Made by a program: the position numbers and the translations under genes. Under the pieces are notes generated by a model, which was not told where the DNA came from, searched no databases, and saw only the letters and a program-made list of their open reading frames with translations. DNA of 64,000 nt, taken from Aplysia californica. Its lineage: Eukaryota > Mollusca > Gastropoda > Aplysiida > Aplysiidae. This document shows, one piece after another, positions 22,968-34,483 of this stretch (within the stretch, counting starts at the first letter, position 1; each line of letters begins with the position of its first letter). Where the stretch lies: NCBI RefSeq assembly GCF_000002075.1, contig NW_004797652.1, forward strand, positions 126,490 through 190,489, in the 5' to 3' direction.

Positions 22968-23494
22968 AGTTTGTTTGTTTAGTATAGGGTTTTACTGCGC
23001 TCGCAACTGCATAAGGTCATATGAGCGCGCGGGACACACCTAATACTTTTTCGTTGGTAGGAAATTTTGAATTTTGCCCGGGTGGCGGCCGAAGCCTACT
23101 CTTATCGATTTAAGACCACCAAGGGATCTTTAACGTGCGCAACTTGCACACGGGCCCTCCGAGATTTTTCGCCCTTGTCCGAGAAGGCTAGGTGTAGATC
23201 TTTCCTACCAGAAGATCAAGGGTGTGGTAGAAAGACAGCTGTAAGGAGTCAAGGAGTAACAGTTGAAAGGCTGCAGAAAGAGTCAGGAGCCCAGAGGAGG
23301 GGGCAAGGGAGGTGAGGGGTGGGGGCAGAAAGAGGAGACGAAAGCAGACGACAGAATATTGCTAGAGAGCAGGAAAGGAGGTGAAAGGAGACAATTTTAG
23401 AGAGAAAAATTTTTTCGGTTGCTACCCGGATTCGAACCCGGGACCTTTTGAATGAGAGGCCAACACCTTAACCTCTAGGCCACGAGAGCCCCCA
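22968..23494 (-). repeat. tRNA-like SINE, family A, apparently full-length
   Basis: Read on the minus strand from 23,494: head GGGGCTCTCGTGGCCTAGAG with box A, then box B (GGTTCGAATCC) and a T-arm that pairs perfectly (CCGGG). The acceptor arms pair poorly, so it is tRNA-like, not a tRNA. A body of about 380 bp follows, then the tail ATATGACCTTATGCAGTTGC ... GTAAAACCC and an A/C-rich end (ACTAAACAAACAAAC). The tail is the same as the 3' end of the LINE at 1-1655. Confidence 0.8.
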
Positions 23495-24196
23495 ACATTA
23501 GTAGCTTGTTCCCAGTGTGTCTGACCCTGGTGTCATTGTGCTAGATACAGTGTATTTATCTGGCTGGGGACACCTTGATTCGTGAGTTAAAGAGAGAAAG
23601 TAGAAGACCCTGTTCTATGACGATAGTGTTCGTGCTATATTATTATTGGAATATAATTTAAGTCATCATCTGATGGTGGTGTGAGTTGCTAATGAGGCGA
23701 GGACGTGCCTGTTGAAGTGTGTTGAAATTGAAAAAAAACCATGTTCTTCTGTCTATTGCGTCTTCTGGTGTTTCTTTGAGTGTTGGTAGAGGAACATCAA
23801 GAAAAAGATGTATCGACAGAGGACAGAGTCCCGATGCAAAGGTACGTATTTTTTAAAATGTACAACATTACGATTCAAAAGGCAACACACCTGACCCACG
23901 TTCAATAATAATTGCATCTCCTCTCAGCACCATGCGATATAAGAAGACAGAAAAAGTAAAGAGAGACGCACATGTACTATGTACGTCTCTTTTTCGTCTT
24001 ATGGGGCTGATCTAGATTTCTCTTCTCCAGTGGCAGCTCGCTGACAGCATCTTTTCTATCCTCGTTTTCTCCTCTTTCCCCTCTTTCTCCAGGGATCGCA
24101 CTGTACCCCACGTAGACCGAGTTAGCTATGATAGGCAAGATAAAAGCAATATGCTCTTTTTAAATAATGAGCATTTTGTTTAAAAAAATTTCCTCT

Positions 24197-24227
<31 letters not shown>

Positions 24228-24970
24228 GGGGGGGGTAAATAAAACGATTCATTACAGTCAATATAAAAATTGGGGAAAAAAAGCCTGACATACTTTTTAT
24301 TGGTCTTGGTGCTGAGATTTTTCATAGTGGTACTCTAAACTTTCGTTCATGGCTCTCACGTGGTCGTGAAAGCGCCGAGTTACATGGCTTCCATGTCAGA
24401 AGCCAGGCCTTTGTACTTCTGAAAAGAGAGAGAGACATCGCAATAGCAACAGTTATAATCAGTTGGAAATCTGATTTTGCTGCGTAATATGCCTCCTTAT
24501 GGAGCAGTCATTCTCAAATATGCTCTCAGCGAAACTCGCGACCAGACGGGGGGGAAGGGGGGGGGGTGTGAGTTAAACATGATTAGTCTCAAATGGCGTT
24601 CTTGGACCGCTACTTGGTCTAATTCGACAACTCCAGGTCGAAAGTCATACAACAGTTTGAGATTATGGTGTATATGTACTAAGCACATAATAACGTAACT
24701 CTTCATTAAATACGCCAATGGCCAATGACTGCAGCACCCAATTTAACAAAACTCCGTTGATTAAGTACATGAGCAATCTTACCAAGCTCTACACACATCA
24801 ACGCAAGATCTCAGTTATGCAAAATTAATAACAAATTTTGTCATTATTAAAAAGAATACGGATTATCCAATAAAATTAAATAATACAAGTAATGTTCTGT
24901 GGCTGAACAGATGGATGAAGCAGTAGCCTGATACAAATTCGTTTAAGATGACTACCTGAAACATAAAATG
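23495..24970. other. Intergenic DNA with (GT)n-G26 tract
   Basis: No gene was seen. A GT run followed by about 26 G lies at 24,195-24,235. Confidence 0.6.
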
Positions 24971-24989
24971 CCCTTTAAAATGGGGTGAC

Positions 24990-25165
24990 CTTATTTAGGC
25001 CACATATGGCCTAAATAAGCTAAACCCCCCCTCCCTTACCTTATTTAGGCCACAGGTGGCCTAAATAAGCTAACCCCCCCTCCCTTACCTTATTTAGGCC
25101 TCACCTGTGGCCTAAATACGCTAAACCCCCCTTCCTTACCTTATTTAGGCCACACCTTTATACAA
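24990..25165. repeat. Palindromic ~50-bp tandem repeat, left end
   Basis: Three and a half units. Each holds a CTTATTTAGGCC / GGCCTAAATAAG palindrome followed by CTAAACCCCCCCTCCCTTAC. The same unit recurs at 28,468-28,530 in the other orientation. Confidence 0.9.
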
Positions 25166-25779
25166 AGTCACAGAAATATTCCTTTTGTGCTTATTGAGGT
25201 ACAGTGCAGGGTGATTTTACCTGCAAGGATAATTGGACAAAATGGGCAACATCTTTATTGCTAATGGTCATATTTAGACAAATCCTATATCATTGTCTTT
25301 TTTTTTCTTAACTGCTCATGGTTATTAAAGAGTAAGCCAACTAGGTAGTAATTTCGGATTCCTAATACTAATATTATGGGGATTCTTAAAATTTTTAAAC
25401 TTGTTTTTACCGCTTTTCTCAACGTAAAACGGATTGCGTAAAAAAACAAAACAACAATGACCTTATCTTTCTTTTTCAAAGTATTGTGCATATATATGTG
25501 TGAAACTATATGTTCTATGCTTTCATGTACATGAAAAAAGCTAATAATAAAGGCAAGCAAAATGTTCTTCAGATACATAGATCTAGTAGTAGGCTTACTG
25601 GAATTTTTTTATAAACCGGGAAAGATGACCAGAAAATAACAAAATTATTTTATGATCTTCACTTGCACTTGCAATTTTTTTGACAAATTATAGTCTACCT
25701 CATTGTCTTTTTCCCCCCGCATTTTTCTTCACTATTCATGACAACTGGCATGTATTGTTTTCAGTTGTTATAAAAAAAA

Positions 25780-26665
25780 GTGGATAGGCGGACTACGGGG
25801 TCTATCTAGCCAAAAGGATAGGTGGACCCCGGGGTCTACCTAACAAAATGCTAGGTTTTAAGATGTGAACCCCGGAGTCAGCGTAGTGAAATAAGTAGTA
25901 GATCTAGGTTTAACTAAGGATCGGTGGACCCCGGGGTCAACATAGTGAAATAAGTAGATCTCAGTTTATTTTATAGTAGGACTGGTGGAGCCCGTGGTCA
26001 ACGTAGCGAAATTATAAGTAGATATAGGTTTAATTAAGGATTGGTGGACCCCGGGGTCAACGTAGTGAAATCAGTAGATCTAGGTTTAATTAAGGATTGG
26101 TGGACCCTGGGGTCAATGTAGTGAAATAAGTACATGTAGATCTAGGTTTAATTTTAAGGATTGGTGGACCCTGGAGTCAACGTATTGAAATAAGTAGGTT
26201 TAAGGTGGACCCCAGGGTCTACCTAACGAAATACTAGTTAGGTTTTTAGAATAGGTGGAACCTGCGGTCACCGTAGTAAAATAAGTAGGTTTAATCAAGG
26301 TGTCCCGGGGGTCCACCAATCCTTAATTAAACCTTCTTATTCCTCTACGGCTATGGTGACTCCGGGGTCACCAATCCTTTTAAAATTAACCTTACTTATT
26401 TCACTACGCTGACCCCGGGGTCCACCAATCTTTAAAGAAACCTACTTGTTTCACTACGGTGACCCCGGGGTCCACCTGTCCTAAAACCTAGTATTTCGCT
26501 AGGTAGACCCCGGGGTCCACCTTAAACCTGCTTATTTATCACTACGTTGACCCCGGGGTCCACCAATCCTTACTTAAACCAAACCTTATTTCACTATGGT
26601 GACTCCGGGGTTCACATCCTAAAACCTAGTATTTCACTCTGCAGACCCCAGAGTCCACCTATCCT
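25780..26665. repeat. Inverted tandem array of GACCCCGGGGTC units
   Basis: About 18 cores close to the palindrome GACCCCGGGGTC are spaced at 35-65 bp. In the left half (to about 26,300) they read GGTGGACCCCGGGGTCAACG then TAGTGAAATAAGTAGGTTTA; in the right half the same unit is reverse-complemented. The order of variant units also mirrors: the TGTGAACCCCGGAGTCA unit is near both outer ends. The whole block is therefore a long imperfect inverted repeat with arms of roughly 450 bp, centred near 26,300. Confidence 0.9.
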
Positions 26666-26865
26666 CTACAGGACTAAACTATTATCAATTTGCAATTTTC
26701 ATTGATTAGCATATTTTTTTTTAAATATTGAATCAGAGACTCGCTGTCTAAAAAGTCCACTGCTAATGCTATTCTTTTCAAAGAAAATGGCACAATTTGA
26801 TTTTATGACATGTTGAAAAAAAGAGTTTTAAAAATATCCCGAAATCAACATAAAATGATTATATA

Positions 26866-26867
26866 GA

Positions 26868-26917
<50 letters not shown>

Positions 26918-26927
26918 CATGTGTGTG

Positions 26928-26983
<56 letters not shown>

Positions 26984-26998
26984 TGTGTGTGTGTATTT
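26866..26998. repeat. (CT)n-(TA)n-(TG)n compound microsatellite
   Basis: CT, TA and TG runs follow one another, and the TA and TG blocks occur twice. Confidence 0.95.
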
Positions 26999-28733
26999 TA
27001 TTACATATACTAAAAGACTGAGCAGAGGCTTACAATGTAAATTCTGTGCTCTACAAGTAGAGAAAATATTAAGTTTGCGCAAAACAGATTTTAGAAAAAA
27101 AGTTGGATCTAATTATTCTAATACAAGTAAAAGTGATTGTTATGCTGAGATTTGTTATTATTGACTCTGGAAATACAGTTACTTGCTGAATCTAAAAGTA
27201 ACTAGAACTGTGCAATTCGTTTTATTTCAATTCCAAAGCCCAAAGGCATAGCAATGATAAGTTAGATTTAGATCTAGCAGTTGTAGGCTCTCTGGCTGCT
27301 TCTAGCATAGGCCTGCTACTACTGATTCTAGACAGGGAATCTAGATCTTGCTATCGCCTGCACTATTAAAGTCAAATATATATATGGTAAAATAAAAACA
27401 AAACTGAATTTTTTTCAGTCAGTACATCCCAATTGCCATAGCCGCACGTATTAATAGTTGAATAATGCGATACCGCAGCAACACGTTATCACAGTGTGCA
27501 GGGGAGAGCGAGATGCCCGGTTGATTCGGTGGTTCGGCTTTTGTAGATCTATGCATTTTTTACGGAAAGCCCTATTACCTAACCCTCTTACTAGATCTAT
27601 TAGTGTTGTGAAAACTTCAACCTCTACAGCTCAGGCGTCAAAAGATGCTGGAAAATAATAATACGTCCTGAAGTTTCATAATTTATTTTTATACATAATA
27701 ACACAGTACACAGCCAGTAGTTTTTATTTCATCGAGTTATAAAAATGGCCTTCGTATAAAAATTGCCTTGTTTTCAGAAGCAAATTTTAATAGTTCTAGT
27801 TCTACCGAATCGATTTTCACGCGAATTCAACCATTTTGATGATCTTTCTTTTCCTTTTAAAAAGATGTAGATCTAGGCCTGTCGGGTGTGGCAGTGCGAA
27901 TAACACTGAGTTGTTTAGATCTAGACCCATAAAAACACGAGGCTTCGTGGCCGATCACAAAAGTCTACGGGGCTTATCGAGGCCGATTCGCCCTGAGCAC
28001 GTTCACTAAACTGCCTACTAGATAGAATCTACTACCAAATATTCTCTACACGATCTTTGCTACTACTACTACTAGGCCTACTAGCCTACATGTACTACTA
28101 CGAGACAGTACGAGAGAGTGTCACTCAGGCAAAGATAGTGTAACTTTGACTCAGCCACGTAGTGTACACTCTTTTTATACCCCAAATTTAACCCGGAAGT
28201 CCATTCGGAGGATTTGACCTTTTCACTTGACCAAAGTGTGCCAAAATGGTAGCCTAGCTTTTGCCCCTCCATGAAGGAAAAATCTGGCCCTCATTCAAAC
28301 CATTGGGATTGAGCAAAATTTTGCGTATTGTGCTTTGTTCTTTACAATATTCATTATGGTTATGATTTATAAGTTGTACACTGAGACAAAACCGTACTAA
28401 ATGAGAAAGGTGCACCATTATGAAAGTGGAACGAACTCAGTTGCCTGAAAAGGGTAGTTTGAGCATGTGTGGCCTAAATAAGCTAAACCCCCTCCCTTAC
28501 CTTATTTAGGCCATATGTGGCCTAAATAAGCACTCCCTTTAAAATGATATAGAATGTACTCCTTTGTGAACTGCACACTAGTCAAGAAGGCCAAACATTT
28601 AAAACAAATTAATATTTTATGTGGTCTCTCGACATGTTGTACAAATGTAAGCACCCTCACGTTTTGCGTAACCGCTTGGTTGGTGAAGCCTTTCTTCGAC
28701 AGGCTGTGGTACGTACTCAGTACTCATACACAT

Positions 28734-28734
28734 A

Positions 28735-28783
<49 letters not shown>

Positions 28784-28820
28784 CACACACATGCGCACAC
28801 ACACACACACACACACACTT
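28734..28820. repeat. (CA)n microsatellite
   Basis: About 80 bp of CA repeats with CATG and GCGC interruptions. Confidence 0.95.
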
Positions 28821-29147
28821 ATTTCACTTATCCATGTCTCACATACTTTTTCTCAAAGACATAATATGTACGGTAAAAATACATAAACACTCCGAGACTC
28901 AAACATGCAGCAAGCATACATAGTTGTCTAGATTCGTTTCACTGCTACCGGCATTTTCATTAGCCACATGCGTTACTTTTTCAGGACATACAACGCTCAG
29001 ATAAATAAACTCCTGTTGTCTTCGACGATATAATTTAAGAAGATAATCTGAACGTTTATTTAAAAGAATCTGGCATTCACCAGTTTCCATTTGTTGCACT
29101 CTCTCTCATTTCAACACATATTAAATCTAAATTCATATATTCAAAGG

Positions 29148-29385
29148 CCTATGGCTGGCATCTGTGGTGCAGCAGTTGGGCGCTTTGCTGTCGCCCGCAG
29201 GAGACCCGAGTTCCATTCCCGATTAAGGGCAACATTTTTATCGAGTATGTCGGTCTTTCTGCTGGGATGTTGTACATGTACCCCTCTCAGTTCGAACTGG
29301 TCCTGACAGACAGGGCCGGAAGCCCGCCTCCTAAATAATCTAAATTGTGTTGATGGCGGTGTAAAAACATATACATTTAAAAAAC
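29148..29385 (+). repeat. tRNA-like SINE, family D
   Basis: Head TGGTGCAGCAGTTGGGCGCT (box A) with a B-box-like GAGTTCCATTCCC; body CAGTTCGAACTGGTCCTGAC then AGACAGGGCCGGAAGCCCGC; tail TGTTGATGGCGGTGTAAAAA followed by an A-rich end. Part of the body recurs at 50,096-50,178. Confidence 0.75.
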
Positions 29386-29444
29386 AAAAACAAACAGACC
29401 CATGCAGTGCAAATCACCCGGGCTTGAGTAAGTACATTTTATAT

Positions 29445-29745
29445 GCAAGCGATAACAATAAAGCATTTTACACGACTTTTCCTCACTCCACCCAGGTGGA
29501 AATGGGTACCTGGCCATAAACAGCGAAAGGTCTTTCAGTATGGTAGTGTTTTAGCGCCTATAAATGGCAGCTTGCACTGTATGCTTCCCAGGAAGTTGAG
29601 ATTGTTTCAGATTGCTCTCATGTCTGCTGGGGTGATAGTATAGATTGTGAAGCGCATTGAGTTTGCTGTTGAGCGGGAATTTGCGCCATACACATGCTGT
29701 CAATTACATTTTGTGTATTATTATCATTATCATTAAAGAAAATCC
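29445..29745 (+). repeat. SINE-like repeat with L2/CR1-type tail
   Basis: AGGTGGAAATGGGTACCTGG and AGCGCATTGAG...TTGCGCCAT are followed by ATT/ATC trinucleotide repeats. This kind of tail is shared with the CR1/L2-like LINE whose end lies at 41.58 kb. Confidence 0.55.
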
Positions 29746-29947
29746 ACAAATTGCTAGCAGGGTGAATTGGCGAGGGCGAGGTGATTGATGATATACAAAT
29801 CAATACGAAGGGAAAGAGGTCACCAGCCACACCAAGAGCGGCGCGAGTCGAGCGGAGTTCCGAAGCAATTTGAGGAGGTCAGATTTATTTCGCTTGCATC
29901 GCTTACAATTTACTCATTCATGCCCGAATTTGAATACAGTAGACCCC

Positions 29948-30569
29948 NNNNNNNNNNNNNNNNNNNNNNNNNNNNNNNNNNNNNNNNNNNNNNNNNNNNN
30001 NNNNNNNNNNNNNNNNNNNNNNNNNNNNNNNNNNNNNNNNNNNNNNNNNNNNNNNNNNNNNNNNNNNNNNNNNNNNNNNNNNNNNNNNNNNNNNNNNNNN
30101 NNNNNNNNNNNNNNNNNNNNNNNNNNNNNNNNNNNNNNNNNNNNNNNNNNNNNNNNNNNNNNNNNNNNNNNNNNNNNNNNNNNNNNNNNNNNNNNNNNNN
30201 NNNNNNNNNNNNNNNNNNNNNNNNNNNNNNNNNNNNNNNNNNNNNNNNNNNNNNNNNNNNNNNNNNNNNNNNNNNNNNNNNNNNNNNNNNNNNNNNNNNN
30301 NNNNNNNNNNNNNNNNNNNNNNNNNNNNNNNNNNNNNNNNNNNNNNNNNNNNNNNNNNNNNNNNNNNNNNNNNNNNNNNNNNNNNNNNNNNNNNNNNNNN
30401 NNNNNNNNNNNNNNNNNNNNNNNNNNNNNNNNNNNNNNNNNNNNNNNNNNNNNNNNNNNNNNNNNNNNNNNNNNNNNNNNNNNNNNNNNNNNNNNNNNNN
30501 NNNNNNNNNNNNNNNNNNNNNNNNNNNNNNNNNNNNNNNNNNNNNNNNNNNNNNNNNNNNNNNNNNNNN
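29948..30569. other. Assembly gap
   Basis: 622 undetermined bases, bordered on the right by CTT and GTT microsatellites. Frames that cross it are meaningless. Confidence 1.
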
Positions 30570-30630
30570 CTCCTTCTTCTTCTTCTTCTTCTTCTCATTG
30601 ATAATTATTATTACATGCATTATTATTATT

Positions 30631-30674
<44 letters not shown>

Positions 30675-30677
30675 AGG
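30570..30677. repeat. (CTT)n, (ATT)n and (GTT)n microsatellites
   Basis: Trinucleotide runs at the right edge of the gap, including about 16 GTT units at 30,632-30,675. Confidence 0.95.
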
Positions 30678-30886
30678 TGGTGGTATTGTTTGAGCCTTGT
30701 GTCAAGTAAATTATTGTAGTTTAAGTTTTATTCTTAGATTTCTGTCTTCAGGTTCAGTTATGCTTTGTTTTACAGTGCATGTATAAGATTGAGTCGGGGG
30801 TCACTTTCGTCGTTTAATTATGTACAGGGTAATCTCTCTGCGATTTTAGCATGTCTTGTTTACAGTGATCCTCCAAGGTGTGTTGT

Positions 30887-30891
<5 letters not shown>

Positions 30892-30934
<43 letters not shown>

Positions 30935-30970
30935 GGGTGGGTGCGTGCGTGCGTGTGTGCGTGCATGCAT
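30892..30970. repeat. (GT)n microsatellite
   Basis: GT run grading into GGGT and GCGT variants. It lies about 550 bp before the SRPK start codon. Confidence 0.9.
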
Positions 30971-31457
30971 GTTAGACAGGCACGCACTCTATATATTGCA
31001 AAATATGGATTTGTTTTGAACACACCTATGCTTCTATAATTATCATGTTATAGAATTCTCGTCAAGTGTTGTATTTCATCAGATTTTTGACGCTTTTTCT
31101 TTGTATGTTCTTTAGCATTTTCACGTCAATAAGGAGAAACAACACCAATCTTTTTCTGCTAATTTTCAGCTAAAATTGACATGAAAAATGCTATAGAACT
31201 AGAACGTCGCATCGCTTGCATCGCCCTCCTCTTTTCGCTCCTGGTGCGACCACCTTTTTTTATCAGTAGAAGGACCCTCGGCAACATTTTGGAGAGAGCA
31301 ACGGAGCATCAATGGACATGTCCGGAGTGCAGGGATGTTGCTCCCTGAAACAATCAAACACCTGCTGGTTCACAAAATAAAGGGACATAAAACGTACTGG
31401 GTTATTTTAAACACATTTTTAGAGTTGCTAACCATGTAAAATCCGTTCTGAAAGTTA

Positions 31458-31496
31458 TTTCCCAGAATGCAACTAAGCAACAAATACGCATGCGCT
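31458..31496 (+). promoter_or_regulatory. SRPK promoter motifs: ZNF143/Staf-like and NRF1-like
   Basis: TTTCCCAGAATGCAAC (31,458) matches the core of the Staf/ZNF143 element (TTCCCAGAATGC), and ACGCATGCGCT (31,486) matches the NRF1 palindrome. They lie about 70 and 40 bp before the ATG at 31,526, a typical TATA-less housekeeping layout. Motif assignment is by eye. Confidence 0.6.
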
Positions 31497-31525
31497 TAGC
31501 TGTTCCAAATGAAGAAAAACACAAG

Positions 31526-31550
31526 ATGAGCTCGAAAATTCCTCGCAAAG
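31526..31550 (+). CDS. SRPK: SRPK (SR-protein kinase), exon 1
   Basis: ATG at 31,526 opens MSSKIPRK plus one base before the donor GTTTGA. Joined to exon 2 it gives MSSKIPRKALAIQARKK, close to the N-terminus of vertebrate SRPKs (for example the LALQARKKR block of SRPK1). The start is the first ATG after the promoter motifs that gives this family N-terminus. Confidence 0.85.
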
Positions 31551-31649
31551 GTTTGAATAAAACATAGTTTTCTGAGTTTATTCTTTGTATTTAATTTATT
31601 GAAATCAAAGAAAACTAATGGTTTAACTCGTGTGTTTTGTCTCTTTCAG

Positions 31650-31722
31650 CCCTAGCCATTCAGGCAAGGAAAAAACGTTCCAAGGCGAAGCCGCGGATAA
31701 AGCACGATGACAAGAAACGAAC
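31650..31722 (+). CDS. SRPK: SRPK, exon 2
   Basis: 73-bp exon, acceptor TGTCTCTTTCAG, donor GTAAGT. It enters in phase 1, completing Ala-9, and leaves in phase 2. It encodes ALAIQARKKRSKAKPRIKHD then DKKR plus two bases of a Thr codon. This basic N-terminal segment precedes the acidic stretch and the kinase domain in SRPK proteins. The two leftover bases (AC) plus the first base of the exon at 60,057 make ACG (Thr), so the two exons join in frame across an intron of about 28,334 bp. That is long for a small N-terminal intron, and it is packed with transposons and alternative first-exon candidates. Confidence 0.85.
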
Positions 31723-33400
31723 GTAAGTTCACCTTTTATTCGATCTTATTGGCTGATTTAGTGAGTGATCTTATTCACTCATGCTGTCATCGTCTTAGTT
31801 ACGGATAAAGATTCCGGTGGACGTAAGTTGTTACCATGTATTTTTGCGCTAAAGTGGTGCTCAAAGCAGATTTTAGGTGGAGAATTTCATATTATCAGAA
31901 CTGTTGTTCTGTTTGGACTTGCCTGGAAATCAGTTGAAGTCGTGTCTCTAACTTCTAAGTGTAACTGAAACTCCTCTGCCACTGCCACTCTTCTCACTAC
32001 ACTAGATCTAGTCTAGATTTAGATCTCTGCTTGTGTGCCAAGTCGTGTTCTACTAGATATCTAGATTCTAGATCTAGACTCTAGACTCTAGGTATATAGA
32101 TTTTTAAAACCTGAAAAGCATCTACTCCATGCTCATGCTGAACTCACTCAGTTTTTATACTGAATAACATTTTGTCAGTGGCAATGAATGGTGCGGATCA
32201 CGCAACGCATTTGCCGGTTTCTAATACAGCAGTCTGTCGATCCATGGGAATGTAGCAATGCCAATCGGGCTTTCCCGCGAGGCGAAAATTTGGTCCCCGT
32301 TTACGGACGATTTTGCGGACCCGGCCGAAGCGTAGGTGACTGACTTTGTCAACCTCGGTCTGCTCTATTTCCGAACCAATCCGAATGAAACTCGGCTGCC
32401 AATCAGAAAATAGGGCAAACTAATGATATGTGGACGTTGAAGTTCGTACACATAAATTAACCTATACTTTTGGTGTCGGGAACACTTTCGTATCGTGTAC
32501 ACCGAAAACTATAAGGAGTTTGAATTTCAACGCCCAGATGGTAATAGATCTATCTATCCTCTATAGTATAGTGTGCTCAAATTTGAGAGTTCTGTGTCAA
32601 GTAGTTGTTTAGACCCGATCGTAAATCTACGACTACCCCCCTATCCAAAGCGGCTTCGCATGGAGACCGGCCATTTTCCCCTCACTCCCGTGGCAAATGT
32701 CTGTGACCTACAAATCCCCGCATGACTATTCCGGGCCCGTTCATTGGTCACTTGAAATAGGGCAATGGCGGGCGCGCGCATCCGGTTGTTTTTCTCTCTA
32801 TTCCCCTGTAACATCGCAATGGGGGTATTCCGAGGCGAGGTTATCTCGTCTCGGGGTGTTCGCGTCACAACGGGAAAAAAGAATTTTTAATTGTACGGCA
32901 TGCTAGATTGAATTAACTTATCTTTTACGGTTGGCATGGTCTAAAGTCATCATAAAAAGCTTTGCAATTATTTAGTCACGCTGCCGACATATATTCTTAA
33001 AGATCCCATGTTGTGATACGATGCTATAAATAAAATGGACTCATCCCGACACCCCTTTTTCGCAAAATCGTAATATGTACACCACAATTTTAATTATAAC
33101 AAAATAACTACGAAATTGGTAATAAATTTGACTGCAGAAATGATTTCTACACTCAAAAACACATCGGGTAGCCAAGTTTCTCTCGAACACTCGGATTAGT
33201 TACTGAGATATCGTCGATTTTCTTACAGAATCTGCTACTGCGTGGTCCACTTTTTAGGAGTATTTTCCTATATGTGGGTCATCCATATTTTGCCGACCTT
33301 TACAACCCCATAACTTTTTTATTTATGAACCGATTCTCAAAATTCAAGAAGCATAATTATCAGAATTGAAAATTCTTTCTTAGGTACCAAAAAAAGGGGG
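31723..33400. other. SRPK intron 2, first part
   Basis: No gene was seen. A dense cluster of AGATCT and TCTAGA hexamers lies at 32,000-32,100. The stretch at 32,640-32,900 is more G/C-rich than its surroundings but has no recognised content. Confidence 0.5.
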
Positions 33401-33429
33401 CAAAAGTGAAAATTTAAATTTTCATTGGC

Positions 33430-33850
33430 ATTGCTAGGGAATGCGCAACAGTCCATCGATTGTTTCGCATTCTATAGACTGTGGATCGCGCAGTGCTTTT
33501 TGTGGATCCATAGAATGCGCAACAATCCATGGATTGTTGCAACTTGCGCACATTTTGTATTAGAAAATAAATAGATGGGTGGATCACGGAGCACTTTTTA
33601 TGGATCCGTAGAATGCTCAACGGATCTTAGATCTTACCCGAGTGTCAAGTGTTTCGTTTTTTTTCTGCTGTTACGAAAAAAGGTGTTAACATCAGATGAT
33701 TGTCCATCCATACCATTGACATTGCACACTTCTAAGCGAAAGTTAACATCCTGTCTATGGATCCACAAAAGCGCTGCGTGATCCACCTATCTACAGAATG
33801 AGCAACAATTGATGGATTGTTGCACATTCCATGGATCCACCCAATGCGTA
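33430..33850. repeat. Palindrome-rich inverted repeat element
   Basis: Repeats of a GTGGATC...GCGCAGTGCTTTTTGTGG unit at 33,481-33,513 and 33,579-33,607 face a reverse-complement copy at 33,755-33,786. GCAACAATCCATGGATTGTTGC at 33,519-33,540 is a perfect 22-bp palindrome, and near copies lie at about 33,445 and 33,805. It is likely a foldback-like non-autonomous element; its family is unknown. Confidence 0.65.
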
Positions 33851-34483
33851 ATTATCAGTACGTGCCTTTTATACATAGACAGTTTGTAGAGTGTAGAGGC
33901 CTACAGTACAGTTGTACTGGTATTCTGTAGTGCGAATGATCTAGACTTGCATGGATGAATTAGGATATTTGTAACTAAGTGTATACAGACCCGGTAACCG
34001 GGAATAGTCACTTAGTATACAGACCCGGTAGAGGAAATCTTTTGTAATTTAGGAAAGTTTCAGCGCCCAGCCCCGGTAGAGTGTGTGTGTGAGAGAGAGA
34101 CAGAGTAGGGGGAAGTGCTATAAAATATATACATGCCCCAGTTGACAGAAGGGAACGGGAGAAAGATAGTGGGAAAGTAGGTGGGGTAGAAAGAAAGACA
34201 GAGACAAACAAGAGAAAGAGAAGGCGAGCGATACAGATAGAGAGAGACACGGACAAGCAGAAAAAGAGGGGAGAGACAGAGAAATAGAGAGGGTGACTGC
34301 TCGATTGAAATTAGATCTTGACTAGATTCTATGACATTGTTTTTTTCATCAAATTTTCTTATTGATTCCTCCAACTCCAAAACGGAGGAAAAAACAATCG
34401 TTCGTCGAAAAGACATCCCAATCTTCGTTTAGATCTAGGCCTCGAAATTAGATAGATGATTTATAATGTCTGTCGGTTTTATT

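Larger units (their letters stand above)
24971..28546. mobile_element. Possible foldback-type DNA element, unclassified
   Basis: The interval is bounded by a perfect 12-bp direct repeat, CCCTTTAAAATG, at 24,971-24,982 and 28,535-28,546. Just inside (7 and 4 bp) are 30-bp ends that are exact reverse complements (24,990-25,019 and 28,501-28,530; CTTATTTAGGCC...GGCCTAAATAAG), and each is itself nearly palindromic. The left end repeats the palindrome about every 50 bp (24,990; 25,040; 25,089; half at 25,140) with C-rich spacers; the right end has about 1.5 copies. The middle holds a second, larger inverted array (25,780-26,665) and microsatellites. No transposase frame was seen. Tandem-built inverted ends resemble foldback elements (known in MULE- and P-related groups), but the superfamily is unknown and the direct repeats could be chance. 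Confidence 0.5.

Noticed and set aside
23420-23494. tRNA gene on the minus strand
   Set aside because: The T-arm is perfect but the acceptor arms pair poorly, and the same head begins three other repeats with the same non-tRNA body. It is a SINE.
25780-26665. CRISPR-like array
   Set aside because: Units vary, spacers are repeats themselves, the second half is inverted and the genome is eukaryotic. It is an inverted tandem repeat.
29785-30693. Long frames across the undetermined stretch
   Set aside because: They are mostly unknown bases plus trinucleotide repeats, so they hold no protein information.
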